Origin: Diphasiastrum complanatum
Taxonomy: Eukaryota; Streptophyta; Lycopodiopsida; Lycopodiales; Lycopodiaceae
NCBI GenBank assembly: GCA_029204225.1
Contig: CM055106.1
Coordinates: 25,503,368 to 25,567,367 of the forward strand
Direction: 5' to 3'
Length of the DNA stretch: 64,000 bases
Part shown: one piece after another, positions 21,893 through 33,149 of the stretch
Position numbering within the stretch: the stretch's first letter is position 1
Layout: each line of letters starts with the position of its first letter
Notes under the pieces: generated by a model
Told to the model about the DNA's origin: nothing
Databases searched by the model: none
The model's input: the letters and a program-made list of their open reading frames with translations, nothing else
Program-made: the position numbers and the translations under genes

Positions 21893-21904
21893 GCTCTGAT
21901 ATCA
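21893..21904 (-). other. First primer binding site (iMet type) at the LTR end
   Basis: The minus strand reads TGATATCAGAGC immediately behind the LTR end TTCACA. One G-to-A change separates it from TGGTATCAGAGC. Confidence 0.7.
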
Positions 21905-22502
21905 TGTGAAGGATTTCAGATCATTCAAGATCCAATCCATGTCCCTTATCTTTAGTTACAATAAAGAGCAAACCAACAATCCTGCCAATGTAGAAAAATC
22001 AGCATCTACATTCAAAATGAGATGCAAACTTTAAGAGATACTAATAAAAAATGAACCAAAACATAAAATATGGTTGCTTTCCATACAATCACAATACCCT
22101 ACTATATTCCACACGTGTGGAACCAAAATGATGAGAGTGCGCCAATGAGTAGTAGAACTCAAAGAAAACCATGTATAATGATGAAATGAGAGAGAGAAGA
22201 GAGAAGATGTGTCTCTCCACGAGTTACATCCTTTTATAACAGGTCCAAACCCTATTTGGCCATTTGGCTTTCCCTCCAAAATGTAAACCCTACTATTTTC
22301 GGGTCTAGATTCAAAGTACCCAACATTCAAATTTGAATCTATCTCAAAATTGACTACCAACTTCCCACACTTTCAAAAAGTGTTTATTGAATGTATTTTA
22401 AACTAATATAACCTCAAAATGTTTATCTCTAAGTCTAAAATGAGTTTGGGCCTCAATTGACAATTTGCCAAAATATGACTAAACTTGTTGAAATCTCTCA
22501 GT
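21905..22502 (-). repeat. CopC-family LTR, reverse orientation
   Basis: It matches the CopC LTRs (34531-35184, 39363-40016) from GAGAGATTTCAAC to GATCTGAAATCCTTCACA, with more divergence and small indels. The TATA region ATAAAAGGATG and the GGAGAGACACATCTTC start region are kept. No second LTR of the same element remains. To the right it abuts the CACTA-like segment. Confidence 0.8.
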
Positions 22503-24449
22503 TCTTCCTCTCTCCATACCTCTTAATGAAACAAGCATCCACATCAAATTGAACTTGGAATCCAAGTCCCTAAGATTGGGTGTATGAGAGAATCAATTGG
22601 ACATATGAGGAACAATCATCAGAAAGGGTTTTTTTTCAGCTAACCAATCTATCGTAAATAGAATGCAAGAATGAAGTATCTAACAAGCTCTAAAAAGGGC
22701 TAACTTCCATTGAGATTTGGATATTAGAAAAAATGGCTTCCCAAATTTTATGAATGAGATTAGAAAAAATCTTAGTTACTCAAAGGTGTCTTGCCACTGT
22801 CATAACAACATGACACTTGCTCAAACCTACCATGAGACGTTATGTTTAATGTCAAGTAATTATTTTTTCAATTTCATGTTGTAAATTACAAACATACTTG
22901 GAACAACATTTTAGATATGATGTTTGATTTGGTTGTCTTAATTTAAGTTTTAATTTTTATGAATGACAATCTTATATGTTAATTGATGAATATTTATTTC
23001 CCATGCTTGAAGGACTACGAACCGTCGTCTAGTTCCAATGATGATGATAACAGTCACTCCATATCCAAAACAAAAATTGGCATATGATGGGGCACGCATA
23101 AATCAACTATCACATCGTGAGTGTATGGGATTAAGATCCACGATGAAAATAGATGAACAACAACATGCCAAAACAGATCAGCCTTGACCTAGTTCTATTT
23201 CTTCAGAATCAAGATCAAGTGCTGAAAATGATTTTTGCATTCAAGATAACATTGAAATCATGAACAACTTGATAAATAACATCTATGAGCATCATGACGT
23301 GGAAGCATGTCCTAAACATGATAGTGAATCAAATGTGAGTATCCAAAAAAAGAAATTGAGAGAAGAATCAATCACACCAATATATCTTGGAGCAAAGACA
23401 TCTCGTTTGGTCACTTCGTTGCTTATATTGAACCTTCAAGCAAAATATAAACAGAGTGATACAAGTTTTACATATTTATTTGAGTAAATAAGATTGACAT
23501 TTTTTTTGAAGATTTTATTTGAGGTGTTGTTCAAATCCAAAGATATAGTTGGGTAGATGATTTTATTTTATATTACTGAAATTCACTTTATTATGTGTGG
23601 GTTTTTACACAAACTTCTCCCATAAGGAAACACTATGTTTGAGACAAGAGTTGAGACATGAAAAATGTTGAATGCAAATGAATGGACTATACCTTGCATC
23701 ATGCTTGTCTCACGTCCACTACAAGACAATACATTTTTGTTGCATGTGACTTTAATTTGGAAAATGCATGACTATCGAGAATTGGGTGACTGTTCAAGTA
23801 ACTAAAAAATAAAATCGCTTGTAATTTCTCTAGATTTTTGTTTTTTATGCTTGCAATATTGATTTTTTAGGAAAATTCAATTTATTACATGAATTGGATT
23901 TGATTTTTTTAGGTTTTACAACTTCATGTCTCATTTGTGCACCAAATATTGATGCTCGACACTCGTGTCATCGAAACAAAGTTCTATATGGAAGTCATCG
24001 CAAGCACTTGCATGATGAAAATCATCCACTTAGAAATGCTCATAGAAGAGGCTTTGGAGGAAGATTACAATGATGCCTCCAACCTTTTCCATCCTTCATA
24101 CTATAGGCTTCTATAATTGGCTCTCAGGCGCAGTATAGATCGTGAGTCCAACCTTCCGACTTTCTCAAAAATGTTCTCATTCCCATTCCTTGGCAACCAC
24201 ATTGCTCTGCCTATCAAACGAGGTGAATGGTGTAATGGTAAGATGTGCAATCCAAATGATGATGACATGGATGTTGTTGTTATCTACAGTCTAATTCACT
24301 AACAAATAATTGTTATATGCAGGTGAGAGCAACAAAAGAAGAATCTATCCAATACAAAAATATTGAGACAACTATTAAAATAGTTAACAAAAACTTTTCA
24401 TAAAAAGTAAGATGAGTCCCTAGCTAGTTTGAGTAGTCTAGTACAAAGC
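22503..24449 (+). mobile_element. Degenerate CACTA-like segment, copy 1 (duplicated at 44225-46167)
   Basis: A 1.95-kb segment with a close second copy 21.7 kb downstream. It contains the short frame at 23260-23487 and a CACTACAAGA motif near 23714 that resembles En/Spm termini. Later pieces still show coding-like conservation between the copies (for example around 23970-24110, LDTHVIETKFYMxIITSTCMMKIIHLEMLIEEALEE split by indels). Both copies begin next to a CopC-type LTR and end at CTAGCTAGTTTGAGTAG. I cannot define matching terminal inverted repeats, so the CACTA call rests mainly on the protein fragment. Confidence 0.4.
23260..23487 (+). pseudogene. Transposase-like fragment, possibly TNP2 type
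   Basis: A 75-codon frame: MNNLINNIYEHHDVEAC, then SITPIYLGAKTSRLVTSLLI, then LQAKYKQSDTSFTYLFE. The spacing of PIY-G, a Leu-rich stretch and SDTSFT-LFE recalls the start of En/Spm TNP2-type transposases (PLYPGC...LLxLK...WSNxSFxxLLxLL). That is recall, not a search. The usual Cys after PG is missing. The copy at 44976-45203 differs at a few residues only, so the frame has been kept open in both. The protein is far too short to act as a transposase. Confidence 0.4.
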
Positions 24450-25510
24450 CATGTAAGATGGTAGGCAAACCTTGCTAGCTTGAATTTTTATCCTCTTCAA
24501 GCCATAGTTGATCCAGTGAATTTAACATAAGCAGGTCAATGTTTAAAATGAATCCTTAGTCCTTGTTGCAAAGCAAGGTAGGGCCAAAGATCGTTGCCAC
24601 TTTTTAAGCACTTTTTATCTAGCTTCTTATTCTTTTGTTTCTTTTTCGCCTCCGTGTTATGTGTTTGGTTGTTTGCTTGTTTTCTATCTTCCAACCATAA
24701 CACGAGTCTTCTCTCCAAGTCCTACACGAGCTGTTGAGCAACTTATCAAGCCGAGGAAGCAACAAAAGTGTCAACTTGGGCATTTTCTTTGAAAAGAAGT
24801 GACCTTAGTGGCCATTTTTTGAACCAAACAAGTATATAAGAATCTGTCAGTTTTGGCTGCAGCCCTAACAGACTCTGATCTTTCATTTTATCACCTCCAT
24901 GAATTCTCACCATGTCAAAATTATGAAAAAACAGCTTGATATACTGTCAAACTCCCTTGTTTTCCATCCAAATCTTTGTCTTAGAATTTGCCAGCTTCCC
25001 CGAGACTAGATCTAGTCAAGATCAATCCTCCAGCAGTTCCGCGAACTCTAGCTTACAAATTTTTCCTATTTTTTAGTCAGAAAATCACCTTTTTACCATA
25101 TACTCTCTCTGTCAATCAAACCCCTATACCAGAATTCACCAATTACCCTACAAAATTGTCCTCAAAGAGTTCTCTGTACCCTCCGCAAATTCTACCATTA
25201 ATTTATTTCTAAAAAAAAATCAGAAAAATCATTATTTTGACAAACAACACTCTCTGTCAGAATTCGCGAGTACTGTAGTTCGATTTCTTTGTCTCTCCAC
25301 GATTTTTTAGCCTGTTGGCGAATTCTACTATAGCACAAAAGTCCAATTTTTTCCAAAACTTTTTCATTCTGCAAGAAAATTGTTTTTTTTTTTACTTTTG
25401 TCCAAGTACAGTACTGTCCTGATCATTTTATCTGCTACTCTACTCCTCATTTTGTATCGTGTCTTGAGACTGTGCTGAATCTTCTAATCCGGCTCCTCCA
25501 CGACTAGAGA
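24450..25510 (+). promoter_or_regulatory. Possible GypE leader/LTR remnant with TATA box
   Basis: No gene. A TATA-like AGTATATAAGAATC lies at 24831-24844, followed by a T/C-rich leader of about 650 bases running to the GypE gag at 25526. The leader repeats words such as CTCTGTCAGAATTC and AAATTCTACCATTA, and contains poly-A and poly-T runs. Its position in front of gag suggests the U5/leader of the gypsy element. I find no matching second LTR or primer site to prove it. Confidence 0.35.
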
Positions 25511-28500
25511 GTAGAATTCCACGTATTGATGCACCAAAGTATGATGGAGAATCTGACCCAGTTAGAGTTTCTCCGAGACATTGATAATGCATGTCGTTTC
25601 TATGGAGATACCTCTGAGACTGAAAATCTTCGTCTATTTTCCATGGTACTCTATGGAATAGCCAAAGAGTGGTATCTTAACTTCGAAACTCTTAATCTTG
25701 CTTCTTGTACCACCCTCAAGGACGCTCTCATCAAGTGTTTCAAACCATCCAAACTGATTCAGAGCCCATTCATCCAAATTACCCATATCAAGATGCGTCG
25801 TGAAGAGTCTGTTCGAAACTACATTGAGTATTTTAAACGTCTCAAAGTAGAATGTGTTGATGAAAATATCACCGAACATATGGCCATAAAACTTGGTTGG
25901 ATTGCCTAAAATCATCCGTCGTGAACTCAAATGAGTTGACCTTTATGGTCAACTTAAAGATGTGATTAACGATGCTATCCATGAGGAAGACGGAGGTTCC
26001 GACGATGACTTTGACCATTGATCTAAAATCCTGATCGTCCTAATCACCCAAAGTCTGACAATGTTGCACAATCTTCTGAACTTATGCATCAAATGAAAAC
26101 CTAGAAAAAAGCTCAACAATCTCATATGAATAAGCTCATTGTCGATTTCCAAACCGCTATGAAACAGATTGCTGATTTTTTTTCTTTCCAGCAAGAGAAA
26201 ATGTCTAGTGTCCAATCAACTCACAACATCATACTGCTAATGAATGCCCTCAACTGCAAAACCATTTTCCAGTAGCAACCAGACCCACCATCTATCGAGC
26301 ATACCGCCCCTACCCACCACAATAGCCTATGCCATGACCAGGGGTCTACCAACCACGACCAACTGCACCAGATCAGTACCAACCACCACATCAACAGTTT
26401 GTCGTTAACCAACTTGCCCCACAACAAGCTGTCCATTATCATGATCTGAATACGATCGATCTAGCAACCTACTCTGTGGAAGACAATACTCAACCGCAGT
26501 ACTCTACTGAAATGGTTGTTTATTATACATGTGATTCTAATGCTCAAGCAGTGGATCCCAATTCCCAAGCTTACAATCCAAACCAAGCTATCTTTGTCGC
26601 GCATCAACTCCCAACAATACGATAATGTTTTGTCTGTGCAGGTAAGCATCCCAATATTCGCTGCCCAGATAAACTCTGCTTTCCTCCAGTTTGTGAAAAC
26701 TGTGGTATTGAAGATCACGTAAAGGACTACCCATCCCGATCCAAACCTGTTGCTCTTGTCTGTACATTGCAACTAGAAACTTCACTAGTTGAAACTCATC
26801 CTGCATGGGTCTTGACTCGGGCACAAACCCAACGCCAAGTTCCTACACTTGCACCTAACAAAACTTAGTAGCATGCTGTCCCTTCGAGTGAAGATTCGAC
26901 TCCGATAGTTTATCCTCACCCATCTGAAGAAATTTGACTGCATCATCAGTATCGCCAGCAAATCCGCAATGCTGACCAACAATCTTCCACCTCCCATAAA
27001 GTACCTCACAAGCCTTTTGAAATCAAAACCCTTGAAGGTGCTGAAGTAGAGGATTCAATCCAATGACACCACCAGCCCTGATGAGTTGCCTGAAATGCCC
27101 TTACACCTAACCAATCCACTCAGCGGACGAGGCAACATCAAAATCCTAGCTATCCATCACCAATCTCGTGAAGTTTTAGCGATTATCGATGGTGGCTCTG
27201 GTGTCAATATAATTTCCACATCCCTCATTCTAGAATGGAATATGACAGACAAGCTTACCAAACCCACTTGTCAGCTTCGGATGGCTGATCAAAGTGTGGT
27301 TCGACCTACTGGCTTTCTTCCACAAGTATTAATCAAACTAGGAGGCCTCAAGTTTTCTGTCGATCTTCTAGTCCTTGATATTTCCAATAATGCCTATTCC
27401 TATGAGTTACTATGTGGTCGCCCATGGCTCACCAATGCATGAGTCGTTCATGACTGGAGCAAAGGCCGAGTCACTTTTAGAAATCGTGACAGTTCTGTCA
27501 CCATTGATTCAATTGACAAACTCAAACCCGCACGCATCATGGCAAAGTGTCCTCGACCACCAATTTAGTGTTTGAGCCATACCAGTCCAGCCATAAAAAA
27601 GGTCATCACGTTAAATCTACTGATATCATAAACTGGAATCACAGTTTAGCTATCATTGATTGTGTGAATGCCGATTACTGTGCTCAAGATCAGGATGATT
27701 ATACCTCTCCACTCCCGATCGATCACAACCAATTACCTGATCTTGATGCACCTATCATCAATACCAATTTTATTGATATTATTCCACACAATGATGAGTT
27801 ACTGAATGTTGCATGGCTACCTACTAATGAATAAGAAGATTTGTTCATAGATGATGAGAATTTCTTACGAATTCAGAATTGCCCAGAAGATTTGGACATC
27901 TATGATATTCAAATCCTCAATTAAATGGAAGCGCTTCCACTTAAGGCCTTTCTGCACCATGCATCCAAAGTGGAACATGTTTCCAAGGTTACAGTTGAAA
28001 AGCCTAATACCAAATTCTACCGTGTCAAGCGCCCAAAGTATCCATTGGATTTCTGTGAGGAGGAAATAATTTTTCAAATCGACAACAAAATCTTCCATGA
28101 TGTGCCACGACTTCCTCATCCGCACACTCACGACCTCTAAAGCCACAACCATGTGGCCATACCATGAAGGAAAAAATGAAAAAACCACTTCAAATTCAGC
28201 CGCCTAGTGACCTCACAACCGTTAGGGAAATTTCTGAGATTGCCTTTGCTCCTACACCAACACCCAAACATCCCCAATCACCATCTCGGCAGGTGAAAGA
28301 CAAGGCCCCCCTCAAATCTCCAGCCCATGATGTCTCTACATACATTAAGGACTATACGATTGAGGATGTCACAATCCAATTACCCCAAACTCATTATGAG
28401 CCAAATGGTAATTTGCCCTACGAAGGCCCTGCACAAACAATCACCCTTTCTTTGAGTGAGCCAAATGAAACCAACGAATATATAGTCCAGATTGGAGCCC

Positions 28501-29857
28501 ATCTCAATCGCGAACAACACAGACGGCTTGAAAAGCACCTATGAAAATATAGACATGTATTTGCATGGACCTATAAAGATATGAAAGGCGTCTCACCCCA
28601 GGTAGGTGTGCATCGTATTCCGCTTAAACCAGGTGCGAGGCCATGGGTGCGAGGCCAACTACTAGACGTCCATACAGATGCAATCCAATCTATAAGGCCA
28701 AGATCAAATAATAATTACAACGCCTCTTAGATGTGAGATTTATTCATGAAATTGAGCATATTGAGTGGGTCTCCCCAATTGTCATCGTTTTCAAGAAAAA
28801 TGGAAAACTTAATGCCATCACAGAACGTGATCATTTTCCATTATCTTTCAGATAATCCATCATAAAAAATCTAGTAGGAGGTGAGGCTTACTCCTTCTCA
28901 AATAGCTTTACTGGATACAATATGATTTAAATTGTTGAAGAAGATCAACGTAAGACCGCTTTTGTCACAGAATGGGGTACTTTCTGCTGGAAAGTCATGC
29001 CTTTTGGACTCTGCAATGCCCTAGAAACTTCCAACGTGTTATGCAAGCTGCCTTTTCTCAGCAGATGGGCAATACCCTAGAGGTTTACTTGGACGATTTA
29101 GGTGCACATTCAGAAGAAACACGACATTTGTCTGTGCTCAAATTTTTTTTAATCCAATGTCAACACTTCGGAATCTCCCTTAATCCTGAAAAATGCCAGA
29201 TCTAGGTAACACATGGTATTGTGTTAGGACATGTTATTTCTTGAAATGGCATTGCCACTGACCCCGAAACGATCCTTATCATTCAAAATCTACCAAAATC
29301 ATGTACGATATGCGAAGTCCTTGGCCATGCAAACTACTATCGGTGATTTATTTTCGATTTTGCTAATAAAGCACACTTAATCTACAAAGTAGTTGTAGTT
29401 CCCAAATGGATGGATGAACAACGCATCAGATTTAATTAACTCAAAGAAGCCCTTACCAATGCATCTATCCTCCAGGCTCCTGATTATTCTAAAGAATTCC
29501 ATGTGCATACCGATGCATCCAAGTATGCCATTGGAGAAGTGCTCACCCAACTAGGAGAATTGAAAAAATGATTACCCAATCTTTTTTCTCAGTAGACATT
29601 GATACCTGCTGATGTCAATTATACCACTACCAAACGTGAAGCCTTGGCAATGGTATATGCGATTCAGAAGTTTTGCCATTATCTTCTGGGAAAAGTTTTT
29701 GCATTCTTCACTAATCATCAAGCACTATTATATCTCATCAACAAGACTTGCACCACAGGCCGTATTACTAGATGGATCCTATTACTACAAGAAATTGAGT
29801 TTAGGTTCATGGTTCATAAGGGAGTTCAATATTTTCTAGCAGATCATCTGTCCTAGG
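25511..29857 (+). pseudogene. GypE Ty3/gypsy gag-protease-RT-RNase H, right arm
   Basis: Gag at 25526-25909 (RDIDNACRFYGDTSETENLRL, AKEWYLNFETL, RREESVRNYIEYFKRL). Knuckles near 26630-26740 (CVCAGKHPNIRC-like and CENCGIEDHVKDY, the last Cys now Tyr). Protease at 27086-27442 with AIIDGGSGVNIIS (Gly-Ser in place of the usual Ser/Thr-Gly-Ala) and LLCGRPWLTNA. Linker to 28544. RT about 28560-29300 with [15 protein letters not shown] and the catalytic box YLDDLGAHSEE (about 29082). RNase H with HTDASKYAIGEVLTQ (29505) and TKREALAMVYAIQKF (29630). It ends ADHLS, where copia sequence begins. Stops and frameshifts abound, and no integrase is left. It is an inverted partner of 17086-21478, about 88-90% alike by eye. 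Confidence 0.85.
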
Positions 29858-31643
29858 CTATGAAATTCTCAAAAATTATTATGAGCTACCAATGACAACA
29901 AAATAAAAACAAGCAGAAGATGAAAGAGAGATACCAGATTCAGAGGGAGGTCAAGATCGAGTGCTTGACAGACTCGAATTGCCAGTTCGAATTCCAATAG
30001 AAAAGTTTGAATCAAAATTGAACTCAAAACCTACAGAATTGAACTCGAAACCACCTATGAGAAGATCAAACAGACAACAAAAACCACCAAAAAGGTATGT
30101 TCAGGATGTTTATAATACAGCCATCGATTTTTGTGGATTCTTTGATGAATCTCAAACACTTGAGGAAGCTATAGATGGACCAGATAAAGATCACTGGATT
30201 CAGAAAATGTTATCCACGTACAAGAACAATGTATGGACACTTGCACCTATACCTGATAGCAGAAAATCAGTCAAGTGCAAGTGGATGTATAAGATCAAAA
30301 CAAGTCCGGATGGAGAAAACATCAGATTCAAGACAAGGTTGGTTGCTAAAGGATTTTCACAAAAGTATGGGATCAACTACACTGATACTTTCTCACCGAT
30401 AGTCAAACATACATCAATTCACTTGTTATTCGTGTATGTAGTGGCTCATGATCTGAAAATCCATATTGTGGATGAGAAACCTACTTTCCTGCACACAGAA
30501 TTAGAAGAAGACTTATTCATGGACCAATACTTGGTTTTTTAAGCCAAAAATATCCAGAATATGGATGTCACATGAATAAAAGCATTTATGGTCTCAAACA
30601 AGCAGTGAGACAATGGTATAGAAAGAAGGACAAAGCACTACGTTCCATAGGCTTCAAACCTCTATTTGCTGAATCAAATGTCTATATCAAGCATGTCCTA
30701 AATGAAATAATCATTCTAGCTTTTTATGTTCAGGACACGCTTATCTTCTCAAGAAGAGAGAAGTTAATTTCAGATGTCAAAAGAGACATTTCTAAAATAT
30801 TTGAGATCGCTGACCTAGAAGAAGCTAAAATCTATCTAGGCTTGCAGATCGTGAGAAACTTTGAAGGTGGTAAGTTGTATCTTCACCAACAAAAGTACAC
30901 TCAAAAGGTTATGCAAAGGTGTGCATACTCCCATGATACTTGGAACAATACTGAGCAAGGCAAATTGTCCGCAGACTCTCGAGGAAGAGGAATGAATGGC
31001 CAAAACACCCTATCATACGCTGATTGGATCATTGTTATATCTAGCAGACAACACCAGACTTGATATAGCGTTTGCAGTATACAGGCTGAGCCGATATGAT
31101 CAGAACCCAGGATCGTTACATTGGAAGTTGGCAAAGAGAGTACTACAATATCTCTAGGAAACGAAAGACTATGGAATGTGTTCTTCGAAGGAAGCTGGAT
31201 TTCACATCAAATCTTACAATGACGCAAGCTGGGAATCCATGAAGGATGATAGCAAAAGTAATTCAGGAGGTTGTACTCTAGCATCCAGCATAGCCATACT
31301 TTGGATTAGCAAGAAGCAAACAGCAGTAGCACAATCTTCTTGTGAAGCAGAGTATGTAGCAGCAACCACGATGGCAAACCAGCTGATCTGGATTAAACAA
31401 ATATTGGATGATTGATGAATCTAGTTCTAAACTTTATGTCTTGTTAATGGATAATACTTCAGCAATCTATCTTACGAAAGATCCTGTATTTCACTCGAAA
31501 ACAAAGCACATAGCTATTAAGTATCAGATGATTCGGGACTTAGTCGAGAAAAAAATATTGAGGACAGTCTTCATACCCATAGAGGAAATGATAGCTGATA
31601 TCTTTACAAACCCACTAAGTAAAGCTTTGTTTGAGAAGCAGTG
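29858..31643 (+). pseudogene. CopB reverse transcriptase and RNase H, right arm
   Basis: It starts at GYEILKNYYELP fused to gypsy RNase H. RT: RSNRQQKPPKRY, CKWMYKIKTSPDGENIRF, RLVAKGFSQKYGINYTDTF, VVAHDLKIHIVDEK, FLHTELEEDLFMDQ, then after a small break YGLKQAVRQWYRKKDKALR. The catalytic YVDD reads YVQD (FYVQDTLIFS), so polymerase activity should be lost. RNase H: KSYNDASWESMKDDSKS, SKKQTAVAQSSCEAEYVAA, WIKQILDD, HSKTKHIAIKYQMIRD, ending IADIFTNPLSKALFEKQ. The polypurine tract and LTR follow at the normal spacing, so the 3' end of the element is complete here while its 5' half was lost at the gypsy junction. Confidence 0.85.
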
Positions 31644-31673
31644 AAGAAGATTGGGGTTAATCCAACTGCCACT

Positions 31674-31684
31674 TTGAGAGGGAG
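31674..31684 (+). other. CopB polypurine tract
   Basis: TTGAGAGGGAG lies one base before the TG of the CopB LTR and about 30 bases after the RNase H stop. This is the normal copia arrangement. Confidence 0.8.
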
Positions 31685-31685
31685 C

Positions 31686-32619
31686 TGTAGAACAACTGAT
31701 TAGACAGATCTTGAATCTACCAACAAAGTGCACAGTTTACTTGACAAAGGATGAGAAAGAAACAAACGCGAACTCGAAACATTTCTATTAGTAACCAACT
31801 CAAAAAGATTCACGAAGGATTCACAAAATTTGTCTTACAGTCAACTCGAAAGATTCGCGAAACAGTTTCTTGTAGAAGCTCGTGGCTTTCTTGTTGAAGC
31901 TTGAAAGGTTCGCGAACAAAATCTTGTCGCAAAATATTCTGTTTCTTGTTCAAGCCTCAAATGTTGCGAACAATTCGCGAAATCTTCTGGACTATTCTTC
32001 AAGCTCACATGTTGCGAAACTATCTCGAACAATTCGCGAAATATTCTTGATTTCTTTTTCAAGCTCAAGAATTGTCATCTATCGTGATTCGCGAAAGACA
32101 AAAATGTTGCAACGAGACAAGTGTCATGAACAATTCGTGAAACACGAAGCTGAGACAAAGAGATGAACTATCGCGATTTATTCGCGAACATATTTTATTC
32201 GAGCCTGGAAAAAGAGTATCTATTTGAATATCAACCGTCGTAAATGGTTAAATATCTACTATTACAACATTAAATGGCCAAAAGACTTGTAAATAAAAGG
32301 CCAAAAGACCTGTCATGTAACAATATAAATACATGTGTACTACTCGTTGTAACACACTCAATCAGAGACACAACAACAGGATAAGACAACAAGAGATGTA
32401 TATTGATGAATCAGATTCAGAGTTTTTGATCAATAGTTTTTTATTGTCTGAATTGTCTTAAGTTGTCTCTTACTCCCGCACGCATATTGAATCAGAACAA
32501 ATATTGTTCTATTAGTACATAGATCAGATAAAATCGCGATTGAAGACATTGATATTAGTTTGATTTATTCAAACTTGCATCGTGTTCTCTGTGGAAGAAT
32601 AATTACTATTTTTCCTACA
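31686..32619 (+). repeat. CopB 3' LTR (934 bp)
   Basis: It runs from TGTAGAACAACTG to TTTTTCCTACA. The U3 part holds a periodic TTCGCGAA array (listed separately). The 3' part contains ATGTAACAATATAAATACATG (TATA near 32325) and the conserved CATCGTGTTCTCTGTGGAAG end. The next bases are ACATA, which also follow the copy at 14980, so both arms descend from the same insertion. Confidence 0.85.
31854..32188. repeat. Periodic TTCGCGAA palindrome array in CopB U3
   Basis: Six perfect TTCGCGAA octamers start at 31854, 31909, 31974, 32033, 32088 and 32181. The first five spacings are 55, 65, 59 and 55 bases. The spacers share words such as TTCTTGTTCAAGC or TTCTTCAAGCTCA and ATGTTGCGAA. They look like about five degenerate copies of a roughly 59-bp unit. 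The position upstream of the LTR TATA suggests an enhancer-like array that binds a dimeric factor. This is inference. Confidence 0.75.
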
Positions 32620-33149
32620 ACATACAATCAGTCTTTTGTTGAGAAAACCACAACAATCATTCTTTCAGAAGATTTGTCTCACACCATCTCTAGTAGAATT
32701 TGCCTGACCCCTTTTTCCAGTGCACAATTCATTTTTAGTCACCATGAAGTCTGTCTTAGAGACAAACCTTCCAAAAACAGAAAAAAATTTGTTTTTTGTA
32801 TCATATATCCACTGACAGAATTCACAGACAATTTGCTAAAGCTCAGAATACTTTTTTGATCAGACAAATTTTTAGCTGTCAGATATTTTTCCTATTTTGA
32901 GACACTAAAATCACTTATAGGAATTCGCCGACCCTCAAAACATTGCCTCAAAATTTGGGACCATCATTACAAAATTATGGACACTGAGGATGACTTTTGG
33001 GTAGATTTGCGAATTCATGACAAAAAAAGTCTATATATAGACCTCCACCCTTCTCTCCACGAATCCATTCTAGAATTTTGCTCTCAAGTTCATGCCAAAA
33101 ATTTTCAGAATTTTCAAATCTTCCAAAACACTCTAGAATCATTGTTATC
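32620..33149 (+). promoter_or_regulatory. TATA-bearing leader of the accessory ORF
   Basis: Non-coding. TATATATA at 33032-33039 is followed by a C/T-rich leader and, 111 bases on, an ATG in strong context (A at -3, G at +4). The same block is present inverted at 14391-14979. It is either an independent promoter or the U3/R part of the gypsy element to which the ORF belongs. No repeat of the block is found beyond the ORF, which favours a promoter or leader over an LTR. Confidence 0.45.

Noticed and set aside
23714-23723. CACTACAAGA as a proven CACTA transposon terminus
   Set aside because: No matching inverted end or 3-bp target duplication could be found, so the motif alone is not enough.
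31854-32188. CRISPR-like appearance of short palindromes with spacers of similar size
   Set aside because: The repeat word is only 8 bp, the spacers are related to each other, and it lies inside a plant retroelement LTR. This is not a CRISPR array.
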